Numbered from the stretch's first letter, positions 35,669 to 44,937 are shown. The stretch: 64,000 nucleotides of DNA from an uncultured Dorea sp. (GCA_910584615.1 CAJUAM010000003.1:62001-126000), one strand, 5' to 3'. Numbers and translations are program-made. The notes: a model not told the origin generated them from the letters alone.

Positions 35669-36526
35669 ATGCATAAGACGATAGATTTTCCAAATATCGG
35701 AATACATCTGTCAGGTGTGGGAGATCATATTACCATCTTTAATTTTGATATTGCATATTATGGGATGATCATAGGACTTGGGATCCTGGCGGGGATTTTT
35801 GTCGCGGCAGCCGAGGCAAAGCGTACAAGACAGAATCCGGAGAATTACTACGATCTTGCTATCTATGCTGTGATCTGCGCGATTATCGGCGCCAGGGCGT
35901 ATTATGTGGCATTTTCATGGGATATGTATAAAGGGGATCTAAAAAGTATCCTGAATCTCAGGCAGGGCGGACTTGCTATCTATGGAGGTGTGATCGCGGC
36001 AGTGATCACGGTCATAGTATTTGCAAGAGTAAAGAAGCTTTCAGCGCCGCTTCTTTTTGATACGGCAGTGCTTGGCCTGGTTACGGGGCAGATGATCGGA
36101 AGATGGGGGAATTTTTTTAACAGGGAAGCTTTCGGCGGGTATACGAACGGACTTTTAGCGATGCGTCTTCCGCTTGATGCAGTAAGAGAGTCAGACGTTA
36201 CAGAACCTATGCGTCAGCACATGGAAGTAGTGAAGGGAGTTTCTTATATTCAGGTGCATCCTACATTTTTATATGAATCTCTTTGGTGCATGGCGCTGCT
36301 TTTAGCATTGCTCTTATACCGCAGTCATAAAAAATTTGACGGAGAAGTGTTCCTTTTGTATCTCCTGGGATACGGTCTGGGGCGGGTCTGGATCGAGGGA
36401 CTGCGAACAGACCAGCTTCTTATTCCGGGGACTGCGGTTCCGGTATCCCAGCTTCTTGCGGGTTCGATGGTGATCGTGTCGACAGGGATCATATTGTGGA
36501 TCAGAAGAAAAATAAAAAAATCATAA
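35669..36526 (+). CDS. lgt: Prolipoprotein diacylglyceryl transferase
   Basis: Membrane enzyme attaching diacylglycerol to the lipobox Cys of lipoproteins. 285 residues with seven hydrophobic segments; signature GQMIGRWGNFFNREAFGG region (about 140-157) contains the essential Arg and Asn, and HPTFLYES (about 196) and LYLLGYGLGRVWIE are typical. AGGAGAG upstream. It lies 23 bases after ychF and 69 before the response regulator gene. Confidence 0.96.
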   Translation: MHKTIDFPNIGIHLSGVGDHITIFNFDIAYYGMIIGLGILAGIFVAAAEAKRTRQNPENYYDLAIYAVICAIIGARAYYVAFSWDMYKGDLKSILNLRQGGLAIYGGVIAAVITVIVFARVKKLSAPLLFDTAVLGLVTGQMIGRWGNFFNREAFGGYTNGLLAMRLPLDAVRESDVTEPMRQHMEVVKGVSYIQVHPTFLYESLWCMALLLALLLYRSHKKFDGEVFLLYLLGYGLGRVWIEGLRTDQLLIPGTAVPVSQLLAGSMVIVSTGIILWIRRKIKKS

Positions 36527-36532
36527 GGAAAT

Positions 36533-36551
36533 TTTAATGTTTGCTCATGAT
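36533..36551 (+). promoter_or_regulatory. TTTAAT-type motif before the two-component operon
   Basis: TTTTAATGTTTGCTC (36532-36546) recurs almost unchanged as TTTTAATGTTTGTTC before the GH25 gene (38645-38659). A CATGAT -10-like box follows; a better TATAAT lies at 36560-36565 without a matching -35, as expected for an activator-dependent promoter. Autoregulation by the encoded response regulator is inference. Confidence 0.4.
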
Positions 36552-36595
36552 CGCCATGTTATAATGATCATCGGATTATGAGGAGAGATGTTACG

Positions 36596-37270
36596 ATGCG
36601 TTTATTGGTAGTAGAAGATGAGAAGGATATGAACCATATCCTTGTGAACAAGCTGGAAAAAGAAGGGTATAATGTTGACTGCTGTTTTGATGGAAACGCG
36701 GCAATGGATTATCTGATGCTTGCAGATTATGACGGTGTGATATTAGACATTATGCTTCCTGGGTTAGATGGTTTTCAGGTGCTCAAGAAGCTGCGCGCGG
36801 CGGGGAAGCAGACTCCTGTGCTTTTTTTAAGCGCGAAAGGGGACACGGAGGATATAGTCGAAGGCTTAGATATTGGCGCGGATGATTACATGGTGAAGCC
36901 TTTTGTTTTTAAAGAACTGCTGGCGCGGATTAAAGTGATGACGCGCCGGAAACCAGAGATTCAGGAGAATGTTTACCGGTGCAAAGATTTGGTTGTTGAC
37001 TATAATACGCATGAGGTTACAAGAAATCAGATCCCTATTTCACTGTCTCCGAAGGAATTCGCGGTCCTTCTTTATCTTGTCAGGAATAAAAATATCATTG
37101 TGACCAGAGAGCAGATAGAATCGAATATCTGGAAACTTCAATCGGAGGTAAGTTCTAATCTGGTGGATGTGTATATTCGTTATCTGCGGCGTAAGATTGA
37201 TGATGATTTTGATGAAAAGATGATCTGTACAATACGCGGAACAGGGTACATGCTCAAATGCGAAGAATGA
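36596..37270 (+). CDS. OmpR-family response regulator
   Basis: Cytoplasmic two-component regulator, 224 residues: receiver domain (about 1-118) with acidic pair E7/D8, phosphoacceptor Asp in ILDIMLPG (about D51), Thr/Ser in FLSAKG and Lys in MVKPF; winged-helix DNA-binding domain (about 125-222) with VDVYIRYLRRKID and TIRGTGYML. The ATG at 36596 follows AGGAGA; an in-frame ATG at 36578 precedes the ribosome site and is rejected. Its end overlaps the kinase gene by 13 bases. Confidence 0.94.
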   Translation: MRLLVVEDEKDMNHILVNKLEKEGYNVDCCFDGNAAMDYLMLADYDGVILDIMLPGLDGFQVLKKLRAAGKQTPVLFLSAKGDTEDIVEGLDIGADDYMVKPFVFKELLARIKVMTRRKPEIQENVYRCKDLVVDYNTHEVTRNQIPISLSPKEFAVLLYLVRNKNIIVTREQIESNIWKLQSEVSSNLVDVYIRYLRRKIDDDFDEKMICTIRGTGYMLKCEE

Positions 37271-38619
37271 AAAAAGTGTCGGTGACAAAATACATTATCA
37301 GATATCTGATCGGGATGATCCTCGCATTATCATTTCTTATGGTTCTTTTTGTAAATGTTCTTGCTGACAGAGTGATTTATTATGATATACAAAGTGTGCT
37401 GATCAAAGAATTGGTCAATAATAATAAGAATGTATATTATGAGGATGGAACGGTAAAGCCGGATGAAGATTTCAGATATATAGATGACAGTGTTTATTTT
37501 CAGATACTTGCTGAAAATGGTACGCTTATGCTGGGTGAAAGCCCTGAAGATATATCATTTAAAGAAGCGCAAGTCAGTCAGAGACTAAGGACAGTAGTGA
37601 CAAAAAGCGGAGAATATTATATCCTTGACAGGGTGAACAAGAATATAACTAAGAAAGCGGGATATATCGTCTATAACCGGTGTATTGTGAACAAACAGGA
37701 TATCGACAGCAAATACCAGTTTATAAAATATACCTCCTATGCCTGTATTCCGGTATTTCTTGCACTTGTACTGATGGCGGGTATCATGATGTCGAGGAAG
37801 ATATCTGAACCGATAAAGCAGATGTCAAAGACAGCGGAGTCTATCGGGAAGGATGGAGAACTGTCAAAGCGTATGGAATATAACGGAAGTATTACAGAGC
37901 TGGGCGTTCTGGCAATGACAAATAACCGGATGCTTGAACGTGTCGAGAATATGTTTGAGACGCAGAAACGGTTTTCATCAGATGTCGCCCATGAGCTCCG
38001 TACTCCTATTGCGGTATTGCTGGCTCAGTGTGAGTATGCGAAAGAGTATGCCGGTACCAAAGAAGAATTTGATGATGCAATAGATGTTATTTACCGTCAG
38101 ACAAAGAAGACGAACGTAGTGATCACACAGCTTTTGAACCTGAATCGTCTGGACAGTGAACGTATTGTACTGGATTTAGAGGAGGCGGATCTGGATGAGA
38201 TGATTCGGTCTGTCTGTGATGAGATAGAGTTTAAGGAAAAAGATAATGTGAAGTTTGAACTCTCACTTTCAGGTGTAAGGGGCAGTATGGACATTGGCCT
38301 TGTTCTTATTCTGCTGCAGAATCTTATACAGAATGCAGTGAAGTATAGTCCGCCGCCGGCAACAGTGAAAATTACTACAGAGTACAAGGAAGGAAATATT
38401 GTTGTAAGCGTACAGGATTTTGGATGCGGAATCAAAGAAGAAGATCTGCCGCATATTTTTGATCCGTTTTACCGGGTTGAGAAGTCGAGGAATTCTGAAG
38501 GGTTTGGACTTGGCTTGTCGCTGGCAGACAGGATCGCGAGAGTTCACGGAGGTGAGATAAAAGTGGACAGTGTATGGGGAGAGGGAAGTACATTTACACT
38601 GGTAATTTCTGGGAAGTAG
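37258..38619 (+). CDS. Sensor histidine kinase (HAMP, HisKA, HATPase)
   Basis: Partner of the response regulator. 453 residues: TM1 about 14-37, an extracytoplasmic sensor of about 120 residues, TM2 about 158-178, HAMP (about 179-232), H-box FSSDVAHELRTP with H245, N-box LIQNAVKYS, G1 DFGCGIKEED, F-box FDPFYR and G2 GFGLGLSLA. The ATG at 37258 overlaps the regulator gene; a second in-frame ATG at 37267 is possible. The sensor has no recognisable ligand fold; the neighbouring muramidase suggests a cell-wall signal. Confidence 0.94.
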   Translation: MRRMKKVSVTKYIIRYLIGMILALSFLMVLFVNVLADRVIYYDIQSVLIKELVNNNKNVYYEDGTVKPDEDFRYIDDSVYFQILAENGTLMLGESPEDISFKEAQVSQRLRTVVTKSGEYYILDRVNKNITKKAGYIVYNRCIVNKQDIDSKYQFIKYTSYACIPVFLALVLMAGIMMSRKISEPIKQMSKTAESIGKDGELSKRMEYNGSITELGVLAMTNNRMLERVENMFETQKRFSSDVAHELRTPIAVLLAQCEYAKEYAGTKEEFDDAIDVIYRQTKKTNVVITQLLNLNRLDSERIVLDLEEADLDEMIRSVCDEIEFKEKDNVKFELSLSGVRGSMDIGLVLILLQNLIQNAVKYSPPPATVKITTEYKEGNIVVSVQDFGCGIKEEDLPHIFDPFYRVEKSRNSEGFGLGLSLADRIARVHGGEIKVDSVWGEGSTFTLVISGK

Positions 38620-38634
38620 AGAAAGAGATACATT

Positions 38635-38665
38635 TTTAATGATTTTTTAATGTTTGTTCTATAGG
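38635..38665 (+). promoter_or_regulatory. Direct repeat TTTAAT-N5-TTTAAT and -10-like box before GH25 gene
   Basis: TTTAAT at 38635-38640 and 38646-38651, 11 bases apart start to start (one helical turn), the arrangement bound by OmpR-family regulators such as streptococcal CiaR (TTTAAG-N5-TTTAAG). A TATAGG box at 38660-38665 follows. Likely a site for the response regulator just upstream. Confidence 0.5.
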
Positions 38666-38707
38666 ATAACAGACGCGGATATTGACCAGATAAAAAGGGG
38701 AGAAAAT

Positions 38708-40447
38708 ATGATCAGAAAGAACATGATACCAGCAATATTATTAGTTATTTGCCTGTGTGTTTCTATAATCCCTGAAAAGGTATATGCACAGGAAGGGCAG
38801 GGAATATCTTTGCAAAATATTGAAGAGGAAGACTTAGGGAAAAATACTGTGACAGGGGATGATGATCCGGGTAAAGGAAGACTCCGGGGAAATGCTCCGG
38901 CAGAGTTTTATGATAAGGATAGAAAAATGAGGGCGCTGGCGACAGGAATCCAGCATAACAGCAAGTTTGCGGGATACAAGATTGTAGAAGGTATTGATGT
39001 ATCTAAATATAATCAGACGATCAACTGGACGGCTGTGAAAAAATCAGGAATTGATTTTGCGTTTGTCCGTACTTCTTACAGGGGATATGGGAAAGCCGGG
39101 ACGCTTGCGGATGATCCGTACGCGGCAGTGAACATGAAGAATGCGGTGGCAGCAGGTGTAAGAGTAGGCGCTTACATATTCTCACAGGCGATCACGGTAA
39201 AAGAGGCGCAGGAAGAAGCGGATTATTTGTTGAATTCTGTGAAAGGCTATAAGATCACAATGCCTTTAGTATTTGACTTTGAATATTTTAAAGGCGGACG
39301 TCTGGAAAATGCAGGGCTTACAAGAAGGAAGAAGACAGATATCTGCCTCGCGTTCTGTGAGCGGGTTAAAGCGGCGGGTTATACACCGCTTGTATATGCT
39401 AATAAGAGTATGCTGACCAATGATCTGTACGCGTCTGAGATCAGCAGTAAGTATCCTGTATGGCTGGCACACTATACGTCGTCATCTGATTATAAAGGTG
39501 ATTACAGTTTCTGGCAGTATACAGAATATGGAAAGGTTTCAGGTATTTCCGGTAATGTAGATAAGAATTTCTGGTATGTGAAGCCGGGAGGGTCTATGTC
39601 TTTTGATGCGCCGGATACAGCGGAGACAGTTACACCGCCAACAGTCACACCGCCGGAGGAAACACCGCCGGCAGTAAAAGCGCCGTCTGCGGCAACGCTT
39701 TCAGGGAAGGCAGCTTCTTATGATCAGGTGAAGCTGACATGGAAGAAAGTGCCGGGAGTAACAGGCTATTCGGTTTATCGTTATGATTCTTTATCAAAGT
39801 CATATAAGAAGATTAAAACTATCAGCGGCGCGGCTGCGACTTCCTATACAGATACGGGAAGAACTATGGGTACGACTTATAAGTACCGTATAAAGACATA
39901 TAAAAATGCAGAAGGCAGTACCGTGTACTCAAAGTATTCTAATACAGTCAGTGTAAAAACCAATTCAACAATGACTGGTAAGATAAATGGGACCGGTGTC
40001 GCGGTGAGGAAAGGGCCGAGTATATTAAAAGGCAAGATAAAGACGTTGTCGATCAATACAGGTGTTACGATTACCGGAACGAGTGGAAGCTGGTATCGGA
40101 TTTCCTTGAAAACAGGCGGAAAGGAAAAGACAGGTTATATCAAAAAGACTTATATAACCATTATCAGAAAGCCGGCATTATCAGTTTCATCAGCTTCATC
40201 AGGCAGAGTAAAGCTGACCTGGGGTAAGGTGTCTGGCGCAAATGGATATGAGATCGAGAGGTATGATCCATCAAAGAAGTCATATGTAAAAATAAAGACG
40301 ATCAAAAATGGATCCACAGTGTCTTATACTAATAGCGGATTAAAGAAAAATACAACTTACAAATACAGAATGCGCTCTTATAAGACAGTAAGAGGCAAAA
40401 AGATTTATAGTTATTACTGCGAAGTTAAGAGTATAAAAACGAAATAG
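38708..40447 (+). CDS. Secreted GH25 muramidase with FN3, SH3 and FN3 domains
   Basis: Exported lysozyme-type enzyme cleaving MurNAc-GlcNAc bonds. 579 residues: signal peptide (about 1-27, ending VYA), GH25 barrel (about 93-300) with GIDVSKYN (D97) and catalytic pair in VFDFEYF (D190, E192), a TPP-rich linker (about 303-322), a fibronectin-III-like module (about 325-415), an SH3-like module (about 418-485, VAVRKGPS and TSGSWYRI) and a second FN3-like module (about 487-579). No sortase motif or transmembrane tail. ATG at 38708 has AAGGGGAG. Probably remodels the wall under control of the adjacent two-component system. Confidence 0.92.
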   Translation: MIRKNMIPAILLVICLCVSIIPEKVYAQEGQGISLQNIEEEDLGKNTVTGDDDPGKGRLRGNAPAEFYDKDRKMRALATGIQHNSKFAGYKIVEGIDVSKYNQTINWTAVKKSGIDFAFVRTSYRGYGKAGTLADDPYAAVNMKNAVAAGVRVGAYIFSQAITVKEAQEEADYLLNSVKGYKITMPLVFDFEYFKGGRLENAGLTRRKKTDICLAFCERVKAAGYTPLVYANKSMLTNDLYASEISSKYPVWLAHYTSSSDYKGDYSFWQYTEYGKVSGISGNVDKNFWYVKPGGSMSFDAPDTAETVTPPTVTPPEETPPAVKAPSAATLSGKAASYDQVKLTWKKVPGVTGYSVYRYDSLSKSYKKIKTISGAAATSYTDTGRTMGTTYKYRIKTYKNAEGSTVYSKYSNTVSVKTNSTMTGKINGTGVAVRKGPSILKGKIKTLSINTGVTITGTSGSWYRISLKTGGKEKTGYIKKTYITIIRKPALSVSSASSGRVKLTWGKVSGANGYEIERYDPSKKSYVKIKTIKNGSTVSYTNSGLKKNTTYKYRMRSYKTVRGKKIYSYYCEVKSIKTK

Positions 40448-40466
40448 ATTTTTGTATATGATCAAG

Positions 40467-40506
40467 AAAAAGCCGGGTCCTGCTGCATGTGAGATCCGGC
40501 TTTTTT
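40467..40506. terminator. Bidirectional terminator (GH25 gene / MerR gene)
   Basis: AAAAAGCCGGGTC (40467-40479) pairs with GATCCGGCTTTTT (40493-40505), one G-T, 13-base loop; T run on the plus side, A run for the convergent gene. Confidence 0.9.
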
Positions 40507-40512
40507 GTCAGC

Positions 40513-41319
40513 TTACGAGGTTATCCTAATCTGTATTTCAGTCAGAAATTCTTCTTCTTCCATCGTATCACGATTGTCAATTTCATACAATTCAAAGGGT
40601 TCTCCTGAGACAGTGAAGTTCTGCCTTGCAATGTGATCCATCATCTTTTTCAGGTAGATGCAATTATTGTTATAATTTCCACGATAATAGTAGGAGAGAT
40701 AATCGCCGGCAGGAAGTTCATAGTCGTATTCCAAAGTTTCCTTGTCCAGAATAAAAAAAACGGACTTGTAGACATTAGAGATACCTTTCATCAAATCTTC
40801 TGAAGAAAGGAAAGCTCCGATCGTCTGATTCCCAAAATTATGGATTTGCTTTTCATGTCTGCCAAGTAGTTTTTGGATAAGCAGGTCCATCTCTTCATCC
40901 TGGGTAATGCAGGCTTTTTCCATTACACAGAGCCGGCGGGGAAAAGTTTTTATGGTGATTTGTCCGGGTATGATGTTTTTGGCAGTGCGCAGAGCATCAA
41001 TACGTTCGCCAATAACCTTTTCCTTTTCTATCAGTTCCTGAAGTTGGAATTTTAAAAGAGACTGTTCGCGGCGGAGAATATCCAGTGTATTGTTAATAGT
41101 CTGGCAGTCCAGATATTCTTTGATCTGTGACATTGAGAAATTAAGCTTTCGTAAGTCGCAGATCAGGTTCAATTTATAAATGTCTTTGAGACTGTATAGG
41201 CGGTATTGATTTGTGTCACGCTTTGGTTTAAGGATACCCAGACGTTCATAATAGCGGAGAGAATCAGGGCCGATACCATACAGTTTTGATATTTCACTGA
41301 TTTTATAATAGTTTTTCAT
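40513..41319 (-). CDS. MerR family regulator with effector-binding C-terminal domain
   Basis: 268 residues: N-terminal MerR winged helix (about 1-72, KISEISKLYGIGPDSLRYYE), a dimerisation coiled coil (about 75-115) and a C-terminal domain of the GyrI/BmrR type (about 120-268, KTFPRRLCVMEKA opening), which binds drug-like ligands in known members. It is divergent from the MATE pump at 41445, whose promoter has the 19-base spacer and dyad expected for MerR control, so it is very likely the pump's ligand-dependent activator. AGGAGG start. Confidence 0.92.
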   Translation of the reverse strand: MKNYYKISEISKLYGIGPDSLRYYERLGILKPKRDTNQYRLYSLKDIYKLNLICDLRKLNFSMSQIKEYLDCQTINNTLDILRREQSLLKFQLQELIEKEKVIGERIDALRTAKNIIPGQITIKTFPRRLCVMEKACITQDEEMDLLIQKLLGRHEKQIHNFGNQTIGAFLSSEDLMKGISNVYKSVFFILDKETLEYDYELPAGDYLSYYYRGNYNNNCIYLKKMMDHIARQNFTVSGEPFELYEIDNRDTMEEEEFLTEIQIRITS

Positions 41320-41381
41320 ACAGATCCTCCTAACAGATAATCATATGTCTTAATTTTATCTGCAGTAACCAAAAAAAGTTC

Positions 41382-41412
41382 TTGACCTTAGTATTATACC
41401 AAGGTTTATGCT
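41382..41412 (+). promoter_or_regulatory. MerR-type promoter/operator of the second MATE gene
   Basis: -35 TTGACC (41382-41387) and -10 TATGCT (41407-41412) are 19 bases apart, too far for normal sigma-A use. Within the spacer lies the dyad ACCTTAGTAT (41385-41394)/ATACCAAGGT (41396-41405), 9 of 10 pairs matching. This is the classic layout for activation by MerR-family twisting of the DNA. Confidence 0.85.
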
Positions 41413-41444
41413 TTTAATACAAGAACAAAGAGAGGAAGACATAT

Positions 41445-42776
41445 ATGAAATTAGAAGGAACATCACTGAAAAAAGATTTTATACGGTTCATCGTGCCGTC
41501 GATAGCGGCCCAGTGGGTATTTACGCTTTATACAATGGTGGACGGGATATTTGTGGCCCGGGGAGTGTCAGAAACAGCTCTGACTGCGGTAAATATCGCT
41601 ATGCCTTATACGATGATGTTATTTTCCATATCTATCTTATTTGCGGTAGGAACTTCAACAGTTACAGCCATACTCCTGGGAGAAAAGAACGAAAAAAAGG
41701 CAAATGAGGTATTTACACAAAATATTGTACTGTTAGCAGTATTTTCAGTTATCATAACCATTCTGGTTATGCTGAATCTTGAGAGAACAGCATTGTTTTT
41801 AGGGGCGACAGAACTTAATAAAGCTTATGTGCTGGAATATTTAATGTGGCTGGTTCCGTTTTCCGCAGCGTTTATTTTATCGTATTCTTTTGAAATGCTT
41901 ATAAAAACAGATGGATTTCCAAAGCGGGCGACGGTTATCGTCACAACCGGAGCGTTGTTGAATGTGGTACTGGATTATGTTATGGTCATGCGTATGCATA
42001 TGGGAGTCGGGGGCGCGGCATTTGCGACAGGAATTTCCAATACAGTAGTTATCATACTTTACTTGTTTCATTTCTGCGGAAAGAGCGGCGTAATTAAATT
42101 CTGTAAGTTTAAGTTTGATATATCTCTTGTTGGGAGAGAATTTAAGAATGGCCTGTCTTCTGGGATCACAGAACTTTCCGCGGGATTTATTATTTTTCTT
42201 TTTAATCAGGCGATCATCCGTCTGCTAAATGATGAGGCGCTTGTAAGTTACACGATCATTTCTTATGTAAATTCACTGGGAGTCATGGCAATGGTGGGGA
42301 TCGCGCAGGGGTATCAGCCGCTGGTCAGTTACTATTATGGTCAGAAACGTACGGAACGGTGCCAGAAACTGAAAAAATACGGAATCGCGGCAACAGCAGT
42401 GCTTTCTGTAATATATACAGCGGCCTGTATGATTTTTGCGAAGCAGATCGTATCCTTATTTGTATCTGAAGAAATGACCGGGCTTATGGATTATTCCATA
42501 ACTGTGCTCCGCATATTTTCCCTGTCTTTTTTACTGGCAGGTTACAATGTTGTGATTGGAGGGTATTTTATTGCAGTAGAAGAGACATTTGCCGCGACAG
42601 GGATCTCTCTGTCGCGAAGCATTGTATCTTTGACTGTATGCCTGCTGATTTTGACAACGCTGTTTAAAGGGGCAGGAATTTGGTGGACACCTTTACTGTC
42701 TGAGGCTGTAACCCTTATCTTCACGATCATCATGCTTGGGAGATACAAAAAATCCCTATTTACATTATCACGTTGA
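41445..42776 (+). CDS. MATE family efflux transporter (MerR-controlled)
   Basis: 443-residue multidrug antiporter with about twelve hydrophobic segments in two halves; the opening FIRFIVPSIAAQWVFTLYTM (written to 20 residues) and TMVDGIFVARG are the family start. It is distinct from the pump at 7890. Ribosome site GAGAGGAAG. Single-gene transcript from the MerR-type promoter. The inducer, and therefore the substrate, is probably a lipophilic or cationic compound sensed by the GyrI-like domain of the regulator; this is inference. Confidence 0.93.
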   Translation: MKLEGTSLKKDFIRFIVPSIAAQWVFTLYTMVDGIFVARGVSETALTAVNIAMPYTMMLFSISILFAVGTSTVTAILLGEKNEKKANEVFTQNIVLLAVFSVIITILVMLNLERTALFLGATELNKAYVLEYLMWLVPFSAAFILSYSFEMLIKTDGFPKRATVIVTTGALLNVVLDYVMVMRMHMGVGGAAFATGISNTVVIILYLFHFCGKSGVIKFCKFKFDISLVGREFKNGLSSGITELSAGFIIFLFNQAIIRLLNDEALVSYTIISYVNSLGVMAMVGIAQGYQPLVSYYYGQKRTERCQKLKKYGIAATAVLSVIYTAACMIFAKQIVSLFVSEEMTGLMDYSITVLRIFSLSFLLAGYNVVIGGYFIAVEETFAATGISLSRSIVSLTVCLLILTTLFKGAGIWWTPLLSEAVTLIFTIIMLGRYKKSLFTLSR

Positions 42777-42879
42777 TACAGTAAAATATTGTTGGTGCAT
42801 GTATTGTCGGTTTATGGCAGTAATGCAGATGATGTAAGTTTATTTTGTCCGAAGAAGGATGGAGAAAGGAAGAAGGAAT

Positions 42880-43452
42880 ATGAGTAACCACACAGAGATC
42901 AGATGGCACGGCCGGGGCGGTCAGGGTGCCAAGACGGCTGCCCTGCTTTTGGCAGATGTGGCTTTTCAGACAGGAAAATATGTGCAGGGTTTTCCAGAGT
43001 ATGGCCCTGAACGTATGGGCGCGCCGATTACGGCATATAACCGGATCAGCGATACAGTAATCCGCGCTCATTCTAATATTTATGATCCCCAGTATGTAGT
43101 TGTCGTAGATGAGTCACTTCTTGAGTCAGTTGATGTGACAAGCGGACTTAAAGAAGAAGGAGCGATCCTTATCAACACAGAGCGTCCGAAAGAGGAGATC
43201 ATGCTGCACCTGAAAGGATATAAAGGAAAGGTTTATACGATTGACGCGAAAAAGATATCAATTGCGGCGATTGGGAGATATTTTCCCAACACACCGCTTC
43301 TTGCCGCAATTGTGAAGGTTGCGGGGATTATGGATGAAGAGACATTTTTAAGAGAGATGCGCGCATCCTTTGATCACAAATTTGCCAGCAAGCCGGAAGT
43401 GATTGAGGGAAACATGAAGGCGCTTGAGATGGCTCTTAAGGAGGTGCAGTAA
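42880..43452 (+). CDS. porC: 2-oxoacid:ferredoxin oxidoreductase, gamma subunit
   Basis: First gene of a four-subunit pyruvate/2-ketoisovalerate:ferredoxin oxidoreductase operon. 190 residues, with the POR_gamma features RWHGRGGQGAKTAA (about 8-21) and FPEYGPERMGAP. The ATG at 42880 is preferred to an upstream in-frame start within the ribosome-site region (AAAGGA). The TAA shares its last base with the next ATG. The complex oxidises a 2-oxoacid with CoA and passes electrons to ferredoxin in the cytoplasm. Confidence 0.93.
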   Translation: MSNHTEIRWHGRGGQGAKTAALLLADVAFQTGKYVQGFPEYGPERMGAPITAYNRISDTVIRAHSNIYDPQYVVVVDESLLESVDVTSGLKEEGAILINTERPKEEIMLHLKGYKGKVYTIDAKKISIAAIGRYFPNTPLLAAIVKVAGIMDEETFLREMRASFDHKFASKPEVIEGNMKALEMALKEVQ

Positions 43453-43754
43453 TGGCGACAGATATCAGCAAATTAGGCGTAAAGACAAAGTGGCAGGATC
43501 TGACCGGGGGAATGATCATTGCCGGAGCAGGTACATCAAAAGATTTCCATACAGGCGAGTGGGCTAATAACAAACCGCGGTTTATTGAAGATAAATGTAA
43601 GCAATGTCTGCTCTGCGTTCCGGTATGTCCGGACAGTTCGATCCCGGTAAAGGATAAAAAGCGGGGAGCGTTTGATTATGAACACTGCAAAGGATGCGGC
43701 ATCTGCGTAAAGGCATGCCCGTTTGGAGCGATTACGATGGAAGGAGTGAATTAA
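43452..43754 (+). CDS. porD: 2-oxoacid:ferredoxin oxidoreductase, delta subunit (2[4Fe-4S])
   Basis: 100-residue ferredoxin-type subunit. Two complete CX2CX2CX3C motifs: CKQCLLCVPVCP (about 49-60) and CKGCGICVKACP (about 78-89), each followed by Pro, binding two [4Fe-4S] clusters that carry electrons from the TPP site to external ferredoxin. Overlaps porC by one base, one base from porA. Confidence 0.96.
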   Translation: MATDISKLGVKTKWQDLTGGMIIAGAGTSKDFHTGEWANNKPRFIEDKCKQCLLCVPVCPDSSIPVKDKKRGAFDYEHCKGCGICVKACPFGAITMEGVN

Positions 43755-43755
43755 T

Positions 43756-44937
43756 ATGGCAAAGAGAGATCGTTTATCAGGAAATGAAGCCGTTGCTATT
43801 GCGCTTCGTCAGATCAATCCGGATGTATTCCCGGCATTCCCTATTACTCCATCTACGGAAATTCCGCAGTACTTTGCTTCTTTTGCGGCGGACGGATTGG
43901 TAGATACAGAATTTATTCCGGTGGAGAGTGAGCACAGTTCTATGAGCGCAGCAATCGGCGCGTCAGCAGCAGGAGCAAGAAGTCTTACTGCCACATCCTC
44001 GTGCGGACTTGCTTATATGTGGGAGGAATTGTACATAGCAGCATCTAACCGGCTGCCTCTGGCGCTTGCCCTTGTGAACCGCGCATTGTCCGGACCGATC
44101 AATATCAACTGTGATCATTCTGACAGTATGGGTGCGCGGGATGCGGGCTGGATCCAGATCTATGCGGAAAATAATCAGGAAGCGTATGATAATATGATAC
44201 AGGCATACAGGATATCCGAGCATAGAGATGTAAGACTTCCGATCATGATCTGTCAGGATGGTTTTATTACAAGCCATGCAGTTGAGAATATAGAACTTCT
44301 GGAAGACTGTGAGGTAAAGGAGTTTGTCGGTGAGTACGAGCCGGAGAATTATCTTCTGAATCCAGAATGTCCTATGGCAGTAGGGCCTTACTCTATCACG
44401 GATTATTACATGGAGGCAAAGCGTAATCAGGCAGAGGGGATGAAGAATGTCCCGCAGGTTGTCCTTGAAGTGGCAAAAGAATTTAAAGAGATTTCTGGAA
44501 GAGAGTATGGACTGTTTGAAAGCTATCGGATGGAGGATGCCGAGAGGGCAGTTGTGCTGATCGGTTCTGCGGCAGGAACTACGAAGGACGCTGTAGACAG
44601 GCTGAGAGAACAAGGAGAGAGGGTCGGACTTATTAAGATCCGTATGTTCCGTCCGTTCCCGGCAGAAGAGATCGCGAAGGAACTTAAAGAAGTAAAGGCT
44701 GTTGCAGTTATGGACCGCGCAGAGGGCTATACGAATCATGGAGGACCGCTGGGCGCTGATGTGATGGCAGCGTTGTTTCGCGCAAGATCCACTGCCCATG
44801 CTATTAATATCGTCTATGGTCTCGGCGGCCGTGATGTACGGGTAGAAGATATGGAAAAAGTGTTTGTGGAACTTAAGCAGATCATCAACGAGAACGATGC
44901 GGGAGAAATGTACCGTTATATGGGTATCAGAGAGTAA
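43756..44937 (+). CDS. porA: 2-oxoacid:ferredoxin oxidoreductase, alpha subunit
   Basis: 393-residue subunit holding the TPP pyrimidine-binding domain (about 1-230, FPITPSTEIP near the start and SEHSSMSAAIGASAAGAR) and the transketolase C-like domain (about 250-380, KIRMFRPFP). ETAVIAL-like GNEAVAIAL opening is typical. The gene order gamma-delta-alpha-beta is standard. Pyruvate is the likely substrate in a fermenting clostridium, but a branched-chain 2-oxoacid enzyme cannot be excluded from sequence alone. Confidence 0.95.
   Translation: MAKRDRLSGNEAVAIALRQINPDVFPAFPITPSTEIPQYFASFAADGLVDTEFIPVESEHSSMSAAIGASAAGARSLTATSSCGLAYMWEELYIAASNRLPLALALVNRALSGPININCDHSDSMGARDAGWIQIYAENNQEAYDNMIQAYRISEHRDVRLPIMICQDGFITSHAVENIELLEDCEVKEFVGEYEPENYLLNPECPMAVGPYSITDYYMEAKRNQAEGMKNVPQVVLEVAKEFKEISGREYGLFESYRMEDAERAVVLIGSAAGTTKDAVDRLREQGERVGLIKIRMFRPFPAEEIAKELKEVKAVAVMDRAEGYTNHGGPLGADVMAALFRARSTAHAINIVYGLGGRDVRVEDMEKVFVELKQIINENDAGEMYRYMGIRE

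Noticed and set aside
36541..36565. TTGCTC/TATAAT as a normal promoter for the response regulator gene
   Set aside because: The spacer is only 13 bases; the region is better explained as an activator-dependent promoter.
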